Assembly: GCA_028554755.1 (NCBI GenBank)
Contig: JAPTOF010000024.1
Coordinates: 2,046,001-2,110,000, forward strand
From: Cordia subcordata
Lineage: Eukaryota; Streptophyta; Magnoliopsida; Boraginales; Cordiaceae
Reading direction: 5' to 3'
Length of the DNA stretch: 64,000 bases
The stretch's first letter is position 1; every line of letters begins with the position of its first letter. Position numbers and translations under genes: made by a program. A model generated the notes under the pieces. That model saw only the letters and a program-made list of their open reading frames with translations, was not told the origin of the DNA and did no database searches. Below are positions 1 through 12,671 of the stretch, piece after piece.

Positions 1-435
1 TAATTTAAGCTAAGTAGTGATTTAGCTAATACTTAAATAGTCAACTTTAAGCTGTAGGTTATTGCAGTAAACCACAAGTCGAACTTAGTGTTGCAGAGAT
101 GAATGGAAGTGGCTGGGGGAAGCATTGATACTCGCTACATCCAAAAATGGTTAATGGGGTTTCCAGTGTACTCTTCCCACTTAGTGATGTATATCATTTG
201 AATAGGCAAGCATTGGACTGGCTATACTGTGCCTTGGTCAATGAAGTTGCCAGTGTCCTCTGCACACTTATTTTGACTTTTCAATCTTCAGTAACTTTTA
301 TAATGGCAATTATGGGAAACCATGTTCGCTTCATCAATTGCAAGTTGCATCTCAAGGCTTGGGGTCAAGTAGCAGGTTCTTGTATAGCATGAGACCTGAT
401 TGGCAATCATAAACACAAAAAAAGTTGTGACAGAC
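1..435 (-). other. CAC2 intron, continuing left of the window
   Basis: This lies beyond the donor of exon 8 (GTCTGT on the minus strand). No coding match to the next biotin-carboxylase segment is seen on the minus strand, so it is read as intron. Nothing else is recognised. Confidence 0.7.
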
Positions 436-3400
436 CTGAATACTGCAATCGCGCTCCCCAAAGTGCACTACATTACCGTACTTGTCAGCCAAAACCTGTA
501 AGACACATGATCAACTGATTAAAAACTCTGCAAAACCATATAATTTCACCAAAATTAACATTACCTCATTCTCAGTAAAGGAATATTGATAAATGTATTA
601 TCTGACTTTGTGTCTGTGTTGTGTGTGTCTATACATGTGAAGTTATAAAAACAATATAGAAAGACAGGGCGAACGATTCCAGATTTCAAGAAGTAGATGA
701 TATGTGTCTCAAAAGTTTTAAGTCAAGGCATTCTCTTCAAATATACCATGTACATACACATTTTCATGTGTAGTAAATATCAAGTACCAACAGGGCAACA
801 GGTATATAATGTGATGTAAAAAATGCAACAAATTCTAAACATTCATGTTATGTACTCACGGAAACAATCTAATAAATCCAATAGTTATTTAAAAAGAGTC
901 AGGTAAAAGAGCAACAATATCCTTTCTTTAAGGCTAAAAGTAATCATTTGGATTAAATAATGTTAGGCTGAGACAAGGATGTCAGAGGTAAAAGGCAGTA
1001 GTAAGAACTAGGAACTAAGATAAAAAATTAATATATAAGGCTTGGTTAGCTCTGCAAGTGCTAAAGGCAGGAGTTGCACTAATTAGCAAAAGGTCAAAAG
1101 TTCAGAAGACAACAGCTCTAACTCTATTAGTAATATGTACATCAGAATTACTTATGTAAGATTTATCAGACAGTAAAATGCTAGATGAAGCTGTCATGAA
1201 TTCAGAGCAAAAGAATAACTTGCTGACTCACTGACTCCAATGCGATAAGTCATTAGTAGACATAACATAGGAAAAGCACAAATCACCCAGGACAATGTTA
1301 TCAACAGCTTTAACAATTTAGAGAATACTTCTGTATGTTTTCTCTATCCACGTGTGTCCATATGTTTGTATGCATACATATAACTGTGGTACTTTGCCTC
1401 ATCAGCAAACATGCTTGAAAAAAGTGGTCATGCCAGAAACAAAATTTATGTTGCTAACGATTGGTATTCCACGTAACAGAAAATTGATCCAAGTTATCAG
1501 AAAGAGGCTCTACAAAGGTTTAGCTGAACCGGCGATATGATGCTAACTGAAGTCGAGTTCTTATATTAGACTATCATTTTGAATAAAGATTTAAGCATAG
1601 AAAAGTAGGTAGATATTTAAGATCATCTTATGCACTTTATAAGTCACATGAAGATTTCACATCAAATTGCATAGGTCCTGGTTATATTAGATTTGAAATT
1701 GATATACTAGTAATTCTCCCGACATTATTACAGTCTTTTATAGAATACATACTCTTGAGTGCAATAAATGTAAGACCTTTATACACAGAGAATTCCTGAG
1801 AAGATTAAAGAGAACATGATACCTGGAACTCAATATGCCTTGGATTTTGGACATACTTCTCCAGATAAACCCCATCATTTCCAAAAGCAGCAGCGGCCTC
1901 ACTCTTAGCTTGCTGTGAGATTAAACAATCACAGCCTAAGTAGCGAAGAAAGCAAGGAAAAAGGAGAAAGGAGACATGAGACGAACACTAACTATATGAA
2001 AGAGTAATAATTTGATTGCTTATATTGTTCAAAGTTTATCTTGACGTATCATCAGTTTTGCTTATCAACAACAGCATTTCACAAGATCAAAGGAGAAACC
2101 TTCGTAAAATAGTTATCAGAAAGCAGGACCCTCAAACAGAACACGACTTCCTAGGCTCCTAGTCACATGCTTGAATTTTTTATACCCTTTTGCGTGCATG
2201 GCCATGAATGTCTGATGTGATAGATCAGGAAATATGGAATGTGCCAAAAATCTCAAGGAAGAATAGGCCAATGGCTAGCTAAACAAGGAAGGCATTATGA
2301 AAAGTTTACGTAAGACGGGCTGCAGAGAAGGATCTGCAGCCATTTTAACTTCCATCTATCACTCAATGGTAGGGGAAATGTGTTTCAAAGGAGATGTGAA
2401 ATAGAACTTGCTCAAAGACTAGCTTTTTCATAGATCCAGTAAGAGAAAAACCACTGGTGAAACCTTTTAGCATCTCAAGGTAGTGAATCATTGGAAGCAA
2501 GAAAATCGATACTATGTTCACAAGTATTTGAAACATTTCTATATAAAACCAAGATCTTCTGTAGGGGAGAAATATTATAGACATAAAAAGCTGGTGCCAA
2601 CTGCTTAAGCTATGGGCATTTCAACATGGAAGCCATACCTGTAACAGCTTTACAAACTCACTAGGCTCCTTGGCTAGACGCATTCCACGTCCGCCACCAC
2701 CAGCTGTCGCCTTCGAAAACATAAAATTTTGATGAGCTAAAATCCAACGTTTTCATGCATTAGCTATCTTACCCACTATGATATCAATTCATCTATAGTG
2801 TTATCAGAAAAGTACTATAAAGTTAACTAGGGTCCTTTATCCTTCCCTATAGTATATATTACACTTGTAGCATAAGCATTACCCACTTCCAGCAACAGAA
2901 AACTATTCTAGCTACATTATTTCTATTTTCAACTGCTTAGCCTTAGTTGTCAGCCATAGTATTTAGAAGTCTAGTGGAAATTAAAAATTGACACAAAATT
3001 TAATAAGTAATTTGTACATTGATGATCAAATGCTGTTTCACAATGGCCAAGTCAAAAATTGGAGTACATGCATAAAAAGCAGTCAAATATGTGATATGTA
3101 GTCTAAATGTAAACCTTTAATGGTCTATATCACACCATAGCTGAGTTCAAGACTATGATAAAACAATCATAGATCACAAAATGCTATTGAACGTGCCAAG
3201 CCTTTTTTTCTTTTCTGTTTTTCTTCCTGTTACCTTTTATTTCCTTGTCTTTTGGGGTGTTGGTTTTTTTTTTTTTTGGGTTAAGGGTGGGAGGAGAAGA
3301 TTGAAGGTAAGAAGCCATATACAAGTTCCATGGCTAATGAAGCAACATTCTGCAAGTGACATGTGACAAAGAATTCCAAGAAAAATATAAAATTCAATTA

Positions 3401-6240
3401 AAATTGTTGAGGCATGTGAGTTTGTCATCTGTACAGCTATTTAGCATTAAAAAGAAAAGAATGACAAGAAGTACCTTTATCATTACTGGGAAGCCAATCT
3501 GCTCTGCAAGTTTTACTGCTTCTTCAGTACTCTACAATGCAATAATAATTTCACAAGAATGAGAACAAATATATATGTTTAAGTAAAGGAACCTTTATAT
3601 GTTAAACAGCAAGGTTAGAGTGAAAATACCAAAAAGGTTTACCAAGAGTTATACCTGCAACAGTCCATCACTTCCTGGTACAGTTGGAACACCAGCATTC
3701 TTCATTGTATCTCGTGCAGTTGATTTGTCCCCCATTACTCTAATACTGTCAGGCTGCAAAATATCGTCCATGTTATATGCTCTATTTTTGTACATATTCC
3801 TTTGTTAAAGGATCTTTGAAAGTGTTTTGCTCAACAGAAATGTTATACAGGTGGAAAGGCATGCATTATCTCCAAGAAAATCTATCGATATTGTCCAAAA
3901 ACATATGCTTCTTGCTTTTCTCGATATAGACATCAAAGTGCAAAGAAATTATTCCATCCACCCAGACCTCATAACCAATTATCTTTAAGACAAATATACC
4001 TAAATGTGACCGATGGATTCGTCCCTAGCAAATAGACACTCAGACAGGTCTGAAGCTAGGCTTGGATAAGCACAAATTTCGAATTGCTTGACCAAGAATT
4101 AGAGAATAAAAGGGCCCTTCCACCTTGATAATATCTCATTCTCCATTCATAAGCACGAACAAGAAATTAATCGGGGGTCAAAGGTCTCTTCTAGTTTGCG
4201 CAACATACTCTACAGGATGAATGCCAATTGAGAAACACACCCTAATATAAAGGATCAAACTAGAAGCTTATTTCACCTTTCTGAATTTGATGACTTAAAA
4301 GAACTTACATTTGGGCCAATAAAGTTAATTCCGTGCTCTCTGCACATCTCAACAAAAACAGCATTTTCAGCAAGGAAACCATAACCAGGATGCAGCATTG
4401 TACAGGCACGGCTAATAGCCGCAGATAAGACATTTGGGATCACCAAATACCTGTGGCAAGATAAAGAGGATGTTATACAGACATGTTACTACCAAAAGTA
4501 TCTTGAAGTAAGAAAAGAATGTCAAGTATTGTACTAATACAATAATAGGTTTGCATCTGAAACTGCTACTAGTTACTGAACTCCCATTAATGACTTGAAT
4601 TTCTCTATTTCTTGTATGATTACTTTTTATTTTATTTTTCTGCGCATGTACACACATTTATCAAGACACCAAAAAAGTGTACATCATGATAACCATAGGT
4701 GAGAAGTGAACAATCCAACATAACGAATACAACATGATGAACACAATGTCCATATTACTCCAGATTTGACTTCAAACACAAAGAAGTTTTAAGAACTTAC
4801 GATTGGCTGCTGGGTGCTTCACCTATGCAAACAGCTTCATCAGCCAGTTTCACATGAAGGGCATCTTTGTCAATGGTTGAGTAGACTGCAACACAGGGAA
4901 TCCCCATCTCATGTGCAGTCTGAATCACACGTACAGCTATTTCTCCTCTGTTCGCCACCAAAATTTTATCACTACAGCAAGTAGCAAAAAGAGCTCCCCC
5001 ACGTTTGTTTGATTTTCTAGTAACTCGAGAAACCTGAGCTCTTTGTTGAGTAAAGTTTACCCTGCTTCCTACCATAAAGCTACACTGGGAGCTCCTAATC
5101 CCATTTGTTCTCCCCATAAATAAACCCTTGCACCATGCAACGGCCAAAATTTCTAATATTTTTAAATGCATTTGTTTAACAATAAAACCAAACATAATAT
5201 TAAAGAGAGAAAAGATCCCTTATGGATAACATTGAAGCCTAAATTACAACACTACGACATTATTTTTATATACAACTAAAATGACAATCATTATTTTTAT
5301 ATACAAACAATGTCACACTCATTACAATCACAGCACAAGAAAGCACGGCATACTTGATCGAAGCGTTGTTGGGATATTGCAAACAAAGCAAAACAAAATA
5401 ATCAAATCACAATCCAAAATCAATTAAATAAAATAGCATAATTTGAAAATCACAACCATATTAAGCAATTATAATACAGTGCACAAAGCTCCTGCTGTGC
5501 AAGGGGCACTGGGAAGGGTCAACCCGCTTTGGATAACTTGTTTATATTCCAATTTTTTTCGGGTAGGTCAAATTTTGTGTAACTTCGTATGACAAAGAAG
5601 ATATAGAAAATCATGAAGCAGCTTTGCACATTGTTATATCTTGAGTTTAGTTAAGCTTATTCTATTATCAATATTAAATTTTTTTTTTTATTAAATTAAT
5701 CTCTCAATCCCCATTAACGGTCAAGTGTTCCAAGCCTAAAACTCCAACCAGAATCAAGATTATTGTCAAAGGTTTAAGATAGCTGCCTTGATTCTCATCC
5801 CAACAGGCTCACTCTCTTTCGCGCAAGTTACTAGTTAAACCCGTAAAACTTTCTTATAAGACCACTATAGCAAGGCATCACATCACATATACATACCCAG
5901 ATGTTATGTAAGACGAATAATCAAAAGTTCAACTTTAGAATTCAGCAAAAACTTTCATCTCACATTATTTGTTGACAAAAATAATGCACACAACATAATA
6001 TAATCTCAGACAAAGTCCAGTAAATTAATTACGTTCAACAACAACATTTCTTAGGAGAAAAGAAGAAAAACAACAAATCTACATACAAACATTTCAAGAT
6101 TACTTAGCAAAAAAAAAAAAGAAAAAATTATAAGATTAAATATGTCGACGGAGAGAGTAGAGAGAGGGAGAGAGAGCGCTTACTGGAGGTGGAGAGGACA
6201 CAGATTTGTAGGTGCAAAACGTCATCGTTGCAGACTCCAT
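436..6240 (-). CDS. CAC2: Plastid biotin carboxylase of heteromeric acetyl-CoA carboxylase (5' half of gene, 8 exons)
   Basis: This subunit carboxylates biotin on BCCP with ATP and bicarbonate, the first step of plastid fatty-acid synthesis. Exons read on the minus strand: 6184-6240, 4801-5126, 4309-4450, 3655-3753, 3475-3531, 2639-2710, 1823-1912 and 436-495. All introns are GT...AG and all phases join, giving about 301 residues of a family of about 535. Exon 1 starts MESATMTF and, with early exon 2, forms a Ser/Thr-rich plastid transit peptide. Then come the biotin-carboxylase N-domain ([27 protein letters not shown]), the ATP-grasp glycine loop ([11 protein letters not shown]) and [10 protein letters not shown]. 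The next segment (RRNQKLLEEAPS) is not in bases 1-435, so the gene runs off the left edge. An in-frame ATG at 5193-5195 opens a longer frame inside intron 1, but the exon-1 start fits the known protein better. No stop or frameshift is seen, so the gene looks functional. Confidence 0.95.
496..1822 (-). other. CAC2 intron 7 (1,327 bp)
   Basis: Bounded by donor GTATCA next to exon 7 and acceptor TACAG next to exon 8. It is AT-rich with no open frame of note and no recognisable repeat. It is the longest intron in view. Confidence 0.85.
1913..2638 (-). other. CAC2 intron 6
   Basis: Bounded by donor GTATGG and acceptor CACAG. AT-rich; nothing else is recognised. Confidence 0.85.
2711..3474 (-). 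other. CAC2 intron 5
   Basis: Bounded by donor GTACTT and acceptor CGAAG. It contains a plus-strand T tract at about 3266-3278; nothing else is recognised. Confidence 0.85.
3754..4308 (-). other. CAC2 intron 3
   Basis: Bounded by donor GTAAGT and acceptor TGCAG. AT-rich with no recognised element. Introns 2 (4451-4800) and 4 (3532-3654) are likewise plain. Confidence 0.85.
5476..5545 (+). repeat. Degenerate Au-SINE-like fragment in CAC2 intron 1
   Basis: The GC-richer stretch containing AAAGCTCCTGCTGTGCAAGG followed by GGGAAGGGTCAACCC resembles the tRNA-related 5' part of plant Au/TS SINEs (AAAGCTCCCGCTATGCG...GGGAAGGG), recalled from memory. Only about 50-70 bp are recognisable and no poly-T tail or TSD is evident. 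Confidence 0.4.
6150..6177 (+). repeat. GA-rich microsatellite at the start of CAC2 intron 1
   Basis: An imperfect (GA)n tract, read as (CT)n in the CAC2 transcript, starting a few bases after the intron 1 donor. CT tracts near plant transcription starts are common; any regulatory role here is inference. Confidence 0.7.
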
Positions 6241-6401
6241 TTTGCATAAGATGGATTACACCCCTCTTAGTATTAGTTTTGGTTTCAGTGGCCTACGACG
6301 AAAACAGTGAGGGGATGTTTATACGTGAGATTTGAAGGAATGACGGAGGTTGAGTCCGATGAAAACGAGAGAGCATCTTACTTTAGTTGTGCTCGTATAT
6401 T
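6241..6401 (-). promoter_or_regulatory. CAC2 5' UTR and remaining core promoter
   Basis: This is the only non-repetitive sequence upstream of the start codon. A TATAAA lies on the minus strand at 6318-6323, about 80 bp upstream of the ATG, which would give a 5' UTR of roughly 45-55 nt. Beyond 6401 the sequence aligns with an LTR. Confidence 0.6.
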
Positions 6402-6691
6402 ACATGAGCCTAGTTGCAACTCAATCACTCTAAATTTTTTTTATTTTATAAGTTTTAATTTCTCTTAACTTGGCACCTTTAATTCTTTCGTAACTTAGGT
6501 TTAGATTTAGATTTAATTTTAGAATCTTCTTCAATCAAAAGAAAAGCCACACACGCACATAGATAGTCTTAGGCACACTTGCACATAAAAGTTGAATTGC
6601 ACTCGTACGCATACGCTATACTAGACACGATTCTTACGCTTGTGGGTTAAGACTTGCTTGTTGATTTGCACACACATTGGTCTAACGATCG
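6402..6691 (+). repeat. Truncated 5' LTR of element F (U5 end only)
   Basis: Aligns with the F 3' LTR near 63805-64000: shared CTAGTTGCAAC, AATCAAAAGAAAAG and CTTAGGCACACTTGCACATA. More than 1 kb of the LTR is missing on the left, where it abuts the CAC2 promoter. Confidence 0.85.
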
Positions 6692-6697
6692 AGTTTT

Positions 6698-6715
6698 TGG
6701 TGTTTTTGCTGGGGA
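6698..6715 (+). other. Primer binding site of F (tRNA-Asp type, decayed)
   Basis: TGGTGTTTTTGCTGGGGA is a mutated form of TGGCGCCGTTGCCGGGGA, complementary to the 3' end of tRNA-Asp; most changes are C to T or G to T. It is followed by GGCACG as in the other elements. Confidence 0.75.
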
Positions 6716-6895
6716 GGCACGATATTGGTTCTTTGTGTGTATTTGTATTTTCAATTAGTTGCTTGTATATTATTCTTGCTTTCCTTTATTTGAAAAAAAA
6801 TGAAAAATTTTGAAAAATCCTAAAAATTGAAAATTTTGAAAATGATCATAAATAAATCTTGAATTGTGAAAAGGTTTACTTGTTTTAATTTGAGG

Positions 6896-9780
6896 ATGGA
6901 TCCTTCTTGGTTTTCATGTGTATCATTTTCCCTTACTCCGAATGCTTATAATACTTGTGTTCTTTGTGGTAGTTTTGATCATAATATTAATTTTTGTCAC
7001 ATCTTACATACCAACCCCCACTATCTTGCTAGTTCTAGTAGTGGCTCATATAGCCACGCGTCCATTCATACATCTACGTTTAGTTTTTACGACTATAGAA
7101 GCCATATCATGCATATTCACCATGGGGTCAAGATGACTCTTCATTTTATCCACCTTCTAGTTATGAACATCCTCCTCTTACACCATCTTTTCTTTCTTAT
7201 CATTCCTCCGAGCTTTTTTATGGATATGCCTATAGTGATTCTAATCAAGATATTTACCATTTTTATTAGGTTGAGCCTACTTTCTTCAGGTCTCCTCACA
7301 CAAGGAACTAATATTTGAAGAAATCCAAGCTATAGCCTATTGTTGCTAGCTAATTAAGCACTAAACCTTAAATAAAAGCCTGCAAGTGAATAGATCATGT
7401 AGTCTAATGTGCAAGAGTAGGGTCAATCCCTCAAGGAGGCAGGAAATGGGGAATTAAAGCTAAGTATGTGTCCTAGAAAGCTAGAAAGAAAACGAGCTAA
7501 AATAATTTTTTTTTTGGGTTGCTTTAGATTTGAAGGGAGCTCAAAGTAAATTAAACTAATCTTAACAAGCTAAAGGAAATAAAAGCAAAAGAGAACAAGC
7601 TAGTAAAAGGGAATTGACACAAGCAAAGGGGCAATGAGTGAAATCCGCTTAACTATGGGTGATTTGGTTCTTAACTTTGCTATGGGATTAACTTTGATGG
7701 TTTTACTCTAAGGGGGTGCTCTAAGCTAGGAATCTAATCAACCTCTCCCACAATCCCTAGAACTTGGTGTGGGTCTATCCCTTGGTGCTAGCTACCTAAA
7801 GGCATAGCATGGTCCTTATAAACTAGGGCATGGATTAGTTGATTACATTAGTAGGTGATGGTAATTGGTCTATCACTAGGTTATAACTCTTTGGTTAGGT
7901 TTGAAACCAAGAACTAGGCTTCATAAGCTCAATTAAGCTAGCCCAACAGCTATTAGCTGTGTTTAAAGCCAAAGAAGACTAAACTAGACCTAGTTATTAA
8001 TGAGGAACCACTAATCATAGCATGACACAAGCGGGGTTTGACAATAAAGCACATCATACATGTTCTCGAGCATGGTACGAATGAATATAAAGCATATTCT
8101 AGCCTTAAACACTTGGACATATTTAGGTCATACTAATTTAGGCATTAGAATCCAGCATGTATGTCATAGAAGCTAAACTTGCTATTTAAGGCATGTAAAA
8201 ACACACATAGAGATGCATAGTTACAAAGCCCATTTTATAGAATCACTACATAAACACCTAGATCTACTCATACAATAATTTAGAAGTGTTAGATAGCAAT
8301 CAAGCCTCAAAATATATATGTTCTTTCACCTAGGTATATTATCAAACACATAGACATATGTATAAATAGCCATTGAAACATTAAAAGCAAACATATATAT
8401 TAAACTATCAAATCTCATAGCAAAGTAGTACTTAATCAACCCATAATACAAGGTTCAATCACCCATAAAAGATCTATTCTAACATAGGGAAAGCTAAGTA
8501 CAAAATGAGAAAGATGAACCTTTCTTTCATGCTTAGCTTTGCTCTTGAAATCCTTGTCTTGATGTTGCTATTACAAGTGTTAAAACCCTAATTACAAGCT
8601 TGGATCTAGGTGTATTTGTGTGTGGTTTAATGTGTTTGAGATGGGTGAAGAGTATGGGTGTATACATATGAAAAATAGGCTCAAAATGGCCTTACATAGC
8701 CCTTCTTCACTGCAAAAGTCGATCGCTAGCCTAGCCTTCGAAACAAGTGAATCCAGCCACATTTGGGAGCTCTCTAATGTAGGTTGGAAGCAGGGCCAGA
8801 AAGGGGGCCGGAGATAGGGCCAATCAACTAGCCTTGATCTTGACTAGAAAGCTCCTCTTATTTGCTCCTTTTGTACCCAATCTTCCCCGGTTGCTTCATT
8901 CTTCACTCGGCAACCTCCAAATGCGTTCTTGTCGACTTTTGCATATCCAAAACACCTTTAGCTTTGCCCCAACATCAAATCATGATCCATTTAAGCTCTC
9001 AACACTTCCCTAATTTCTCACCTAAAACATGAAACAAAAGTGTATTAGTGTACCATTTATGTTATAAACTCAACTATGGACATTTATGGCCTATTATGCA
9101 CAAGTATGCTATAAATGCAACACTAACACACCTCATAAAGCACAAGAACACCTCAACACAAGTATAGAAATGCCATGCAAACACATACACGATGACAACA
9201 CATCACCCATCATAGCACTCAACTCATTTAATACAATCAAGAGAGACTAGAAAGGATTATAGAATAAACCCATCTTCTAGTCTAGTGCTCCAATAGGGAA
9301 GTTGAGAATGAGCAATCCATGCATGCGTGCATTGAGACACCTTTAGACCGAGCTGATGGGACGAGAGTAAGGCCTATAGATAAGGGAAGTAGTGGCAAAA
9401 ATGATGATGTTCAAGGTAGAGAGATAGAGAGAGACGTAGATAGAGAGTTCACATCTTATAGTGAGGAAGAAGATGAGCTTAATGGTGCTTTGGTTCTTGA
9501 TGACTTTGGGTATGTTTTAGAGAAAGTGGTACCCTATCCTTCCATGCTTTCACCGTCTCCTATTGAGTTATGTGAACCTATTTTTCCTTCTCTTCCTATA
9601 TTTCACATGCATTTAGAGGATGAATCTCATGTCATTAGAACTTAATGTGATTTCGAGTCTACATTTAGGGAGTTAGATGTGCATACCTCCCTTAAGCATT
9701 CATATTTGCATGATGAGGAGCATTTTAAGTCCCATTTATATCCTCTACCCATGTTTATCCCTTATGAGGAGTTAGAGTGA
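6896..9780 (+). pseudogene. F ORF1: N-terminal CCHC zinc-knuckle protein, interrupted by solo LTR G
   Basis: The frame starts with MDPSWF and has one zinc knuckle, CVLCGSFDHNINFC (CX2CX4HX4C), equivalent to the first knuckle of the C1 protein. The second C1 knuckle is missing here. After G the frame continues as a glutamine/glutamate-rich helical stretch and the acidic region (FTSYSEEEDELNGALVLDD), and ends in ELE then TGA at 9778-9780, the same place as in C1. Several in-frame stops (CAG to TAG type) and frame shifts make it non-functional. No polymerase domain is present. Function is unknown; a degenerate gag role is inferred. Confidence 0.7.
7341..9205 (-). repeat. Solo LTR G (Athila-like), inserted in F ORF1
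   Basis: On the minus strand it starts TGATGTGTTGTCATCG and ends GCTAGCAACA (1,865 bp). Flanks CCTAT (7336-7340) and CCCAT (9206-9210) form a TSD with one mismatch. It carries decayed versions of the LTR hairpins (for example near 7890 and 7950) and of the GTCGA palindromes (near 8720). No internal region is present, so it is a solo LTR left by LTR-LTR recombination. Confidence 0.8.
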
Positions 9781-10205
9781 CCCTTATTTATGTTAGGATC
9801 GAGATTGCTACACCATAGTCCATAGATTATCATGCTTTAAAAAATTATCAAAAACATATCTAATATGGTGGCAGGATAAGCAACATAAAAAGCTATTTGC
9901 ATTCAAGCTCAACATGATTGAACATATAAGCAAGAAGATGAAGTGATATACCTTTAAGGAGTTGAAGATCCAAGTAGATAGTCTCTTTGCGTTGTGAAAT
10001 CTCCACCAAAACAGCCTCCCAATTAGTCTTCTTCACTATGATCCCCTTTCCAAAGCTAGGATGTGTGATGCTATATAGTGGACAAGCACTTAGAAGAGCT
10101 GTAATTGAAGATCTATGGAGTAGAGTTTGTTCTTGGTGTGCTAGGTGAAAATTCTTACACATATTTTATGTAAGAGACAAAGAGACTCAAGTGGGTATTG
10201 TTGTT

Positions 10206-11838
10206 TGATGTGTTCATGTGCGTTTATGTTGTTAATTGCCTATGTTTAAGAGATATCTTGAGGTTTAAAAGATGCATTAGTATAGTACATATACTAGAGT
10301 TAGGTTTAAGTGAAAGCAAACGTACATGGTTGAGTTTCTAACTCAAATGCTATACTAAATGCTTAATTTTGTGCCTTAGGTGAGCTAGGACTGAAACGAA
10401 ACATGAACAAGGATGTACGATGAAGATAGAGGAGGTACAGGTCATATGATGAAGGCCAAGAGTAAGAAAGAGGAAATTCAAGGTCTACTGGAAGAGCCGA
10501 TAGATCTCACACCCATCACACACATACAAAACCCTAGCTACACCACTTCTAACACACACACAATCACACCTTTTTCACCTAGATTCAAGCTTATTTGGAG
10601 GATTCAAAACTTGGATTGAAAGCTACTCAAAGATTTTGTAAAAGAATTGCTAGGATAGAAGGGGAGTTTCCTAGTCTATCTTTCATCCTCTTTTATATTA
10701 TGTTTGAGTAGTTTAGTTTAGGGTCATAATATTTGTGTAATGGGTTGATTCTATGATCTTGTATTAAGGGATTCCGTGGCTTAATATATATACATATGCT
10801 ATGTTCTTCTTGTTTCAATGGCTATTGCTCAATACATGTCTAGGTGTTTAACAATATGCCTATGAGAGTTGCACATGTATAAATTGAAGTTTATTTGCTA
10901 CTAAACACCTCTAATCCATTCTATAATCAGGTCTATGTGTTTATGTGTAGATCTTGTGAAATGGGTAATGTTTATATTCATGTATATGTGTATGTTTGCA
11001 TGCCTAGTAGAAAATATGACTTTAATATTGCATACATGTTGGCTCAAAAGTGTTTTTAATGGTGTAATCTGAGCATGATGATATTTGGTAGTTGAATAGG
11101 CCCTTTTATTTGTGAACACCTTGGCCTAGAACATGTATGATTGTGCTAATAGGTCAAATCCTGCTTTAGTACTCTAGAATGACGAAGCTTAAATTAAGAC
11201 TAGTCTAGATCGAGTCTCCTTTGGCTTTAAATCTAGCCAATAGGTTTTTGGGTAGATTTAGTCGACTCTAGCGATACTAGGTCTTGGCTTTAAATCCAAC
11301 CAACAATTTAGGTACTAAGGTAGGTTTGTTCTAGGTCATCTAGGAAGTTAGTTAGTCACTCTTAAGGCCCTAGGTCATAAGGACCACGTCGTAGCTCTAG
11401 GAGGCGCTACCTAGGGACAGACCTGCACCGAGTCCTAGGGAGAAATTAGGACACTATTAAGCAACCTAGTTAGAGAGCAATTGGTCATTAAGCCATTCTA
11501 TGTAAATCCCATAGCATTTGAGTCTAGGATCACCCATTAGCAATTAGATGTCACCCTAATTCCTTTTATTCGTTAGTTCCCTTCAAATAGTTTGTTTCTA
11601 TACTTTTCCACTCTCATAGTGTAGTTTTTATTTTCTTTAGTTGGAGCTCCCGATCATCCAAAAACACCAAAAATATTTAGTTTAGGTTTCTTTTTAGGCA
11701 TTCTCTAGGACACACACACATAGAATTCATCCCATAACATAGGCTTCCTGTTGTTCAATACCCGTTTTCGCACACATTACACTACATCGATCCGTGCGCT
11801 TACGGGTCTTTAGAGTTTGCACTCAAAAAGTCACAACA
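10206..11838 (+). repeat. Solo LTR E (Athila-like), inserted in solo LTR H
   Basis: Starts TGATGTGTTCATG and ends GTCACAACA (1,633 bp), with a perfect TSD TTGTT (10201-10205 and 11839-11843). It carries two leader hairpins (GGCTTTAAATCTAGCC near 11220 and a decayed one near 11285) and the CCTAGGTCATAAGGACCACG domain near 11370. Confidence 0.85.
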
Positions 11839-12671
11839 TTGTTAGCTCACTATCTATAGTGTACAATAACCCTAATTGGGTAAGGTCCTAAAAACAATTA
11901 AGTTTTCAACTATACCCTTTCTAGAAATGGAATACGTCTTATGGATAAGATATCCAAGATATTCTTTTCTCTCTCTTACTTTGTAATATCAATTCTATAC
12001 GACTCGCTTGTCCTATTGAGATGTCCATAAATTTAATAAGAAAAAACTTTGACAAAATCTTTTTCCCTTCTCTATTAAATTTATATCTCAATAAAGCATC
12101 CATATAATTAGATAATCTCAATTAATTACATCCATTGGGAATAGACTAGTGAAGGGATCAGAATACATAATTACTGTTAGCTCTCAAAATGACCAAAATG
12201 CCCTTACTACTACTTTGGTGACATCAAGGCCATTTTGATCTCACTTTATTTCCACCAAAAGACCAAAGCCACACTACAGGGATAATTACTAGCTAAGCAG
12301 AAATAGGTCACATCAAGTAACCATGGTCTTTGACCAACCGAGCGAAATAACCAAAATACGCCTCTATGTTCATCCGTAGTCAAGGTCGGTCAAAGGGCAC
12401 CATCACCTCCAAGACTGTATTAGGAACCTTGGAATCTCTAGTTCAATGAGTGATCACCACCTGGTCATGGATCTCTTGATCTAGGGACTAACCTATAAGC
12501 CAAATGATTGATATACCACTGAAGGATGATATCAATAGATCTAGATTTATGATGACCAATAAGACAAATCTAAGGGGGCACATAGACTTTACTGTTGCAC
12601 ATGCATATCCTGATTGATTAGAACACAACACCCAACGTACGAGACAAACAATCTTATCACTCAAGACCTTT

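Larger units (their letters stand above)
5127..6183 (-). other. CAC2 intron 1 within the transit-peptide region
   Basis: Donor GTAAGC and acceptor GCAAG; phase 0 on both sides. Just inside the donor is a GA/CT-rich stretch (6150-6177). A short SINE-like fragment lies at 5476-5545. The rest is AT-rich. Splicing here joins SSPPP to [13 protein letters not shown], which resembles the transit-peptide layout of the Arabidopsis protein as recalled. Confidence 0.8.

Noticed and set aside
5127..5195. Start of CAC2 at the ATG near 5195 in the long minus-strand frame
   Set aside because: The extra N-terminal residues are intron 1 read through. A proper first exon (6184-6240) with matching phase, donor and transit-peptide sequence is present.
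6866..7318. A single-copy 150-residue host gene
   Set aside because: The sequence aligns with C1 ORF1 (zinc knuckle, then decayed frame) downstream of a primer site, so it is element F.
9211..9300. A separate insertion between solo LTR G and the F frame
   Set aside because: Translated across the G site it continues the F frame (LIQYNQERLE, matching C1), so it is part of F.
9893..10162. Small minus-strand protein of 89 residues
   Set aside because: It lies wholly in solo LTR H and has no homologue among the coding regions seen; chance frame.
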